This document shows positions 63,797 to 64,000 of a stretch of DNA of 64,000 nucleotides, one piece after another. The notes beneath the pieces are model-generated. The model saw only the letters and a program-made list of their open reading frames with translations, was not told where the DNA came from and searched no databases. The DNA is taken from IMG/VR virus record IMGVR_UViG_3300031857_024892, positions 99,949 to 163,948 of that record; one strand, 5' to 3'. A program made the position numbers and the translations under genes. This stretch comes from a virus. Numbering within the stretch: position 1 is the stretch's first letter; each line of letters begins with the position of its first letter.

Positions 63797-64000
63797 ATGG
63801 CAACTGGTTACGATATTCGATACAACATTCTCAATGACGCACGCAGCACGCTTTTCGAGCAGTGGCACCGGGAGTGCGACAGGATTCGACGCAATGCAGA
63901 TTTGGGTCAACGTCAGCTCGAGCCGCTTCCTAGCGCGCCCACGGCAGCACAGATCAAGGCACTCGCCGAGGAACTCTACGAGTTCGTCCAGCGCAAGTAA
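63797..64000 (+). CDS. Conserved-type phage protein (67 aa)
   Basis: MATGYDIRYNILNDARSTLF, then FEQWHRECDRIRRNAD and AAQIKALAEELYEFVQRK. ATG after CAGGAG; the stop is the last codon of the window. Similar short proteins occur in marine phages; function unknown. Confidence 0.65.
   Translation: MATGYDIRYNILNDARSTLFEQWHRECDRIRRNADLGQRQLEPLPSAPTAAQIKALAEELYEFVQRK

Overview
The window looks like 64 kb from the genome of a large, uncultured, probably marine tailed phage. Genes are dense and almost all on the plus strand. They include T4-type topoisomerase II large and medium subunits, an ATP-dependent DNA ligase, a FEN-type 5'-3' exonuclease, a DinG/XPD-like helicase, MazG, GroEL, Hsp20, a sigma factor, a GreA-like factor, a GH46-type endolysin candidate, phage structural proteins and eleven tRNA genes. 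No integrase, terminase or replicative polymerase lies in the window. Several lipoproteins point to a Gram-negative host. One Asp/Thr-repeat lipoprotein resembles those common in Myxococcota-like bacteria; that host guess is inference only.

Layout. 1-5 kb: structural-like and unknown proteins plus the exonuclease. 5-9.5 kb: GroEL, Hsp20, sigma factor and a separate HTH protein. 9.5-14.8 kb: GapR-like, GreA-like, SpoU methyltransferase, helicase and an RNase H-like protein. 14.8-18.5 kb: a 1225-residue candidate virion protein. 18.5-26 kb: GIY-YIG, Dps-like, sugar nucleotidyltransferase, cupin, Nudix, zincin, phosphoesterase and endolysin. 26-30 kb: AAA ATPase, phosphoesterase and LamG protein. 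30.3-31.9 kb: a probable restriction-modification pair. 32-35 kb: a tandem array of overlapping small MKPGDL genes. 35-43 kb: small genes, MazG and fibre-like proteins. 42.8-47 kb: a minus-strand homing endonuclease and the topoisomerase genes. 47-50 kb: more small genes. 50.7-58.6 kb: proteins with packaging-like tags, interrupted by two tRNA clusters. 58.7-60 kb: DNA ligase. 60.4-63.7 kb: a lipoprotein protease, a DT-repeat lipoprotein, a tRNA-flanked HNH gene and a diheme cytochrome c peroxidase.

Four patterns tie the window together. (1) At least nine proteins start with a short amphipathic helix of the type LIRxxLxE. It resembles a T4 capsid-targeting sequence ending in a prohead-protease site, and the cargo includes kinase-like, nuclease-like, alpha/beta-hydrolase and repeat proteins. 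These could be virion-packaged, host-delivered effectors. (2) Twelve gene junctions carry a promoter-like element, CCCGTG-N19/20-TATAAT, usually with an extended TGn. The phage sigma factor lacks its -35-reading helix-turn-helix, and an HTH protein is encoded next door. (3) A second element, TARTTA about 5 nt before an ATG without Shine-Dalgarno sequence, precedes several tagged genes and suggests leaderless late transcripts. (4) The MKPGDL genes overlap by exactly 14 nt, so one DNA word encodes the end of one protein and the start of the next.
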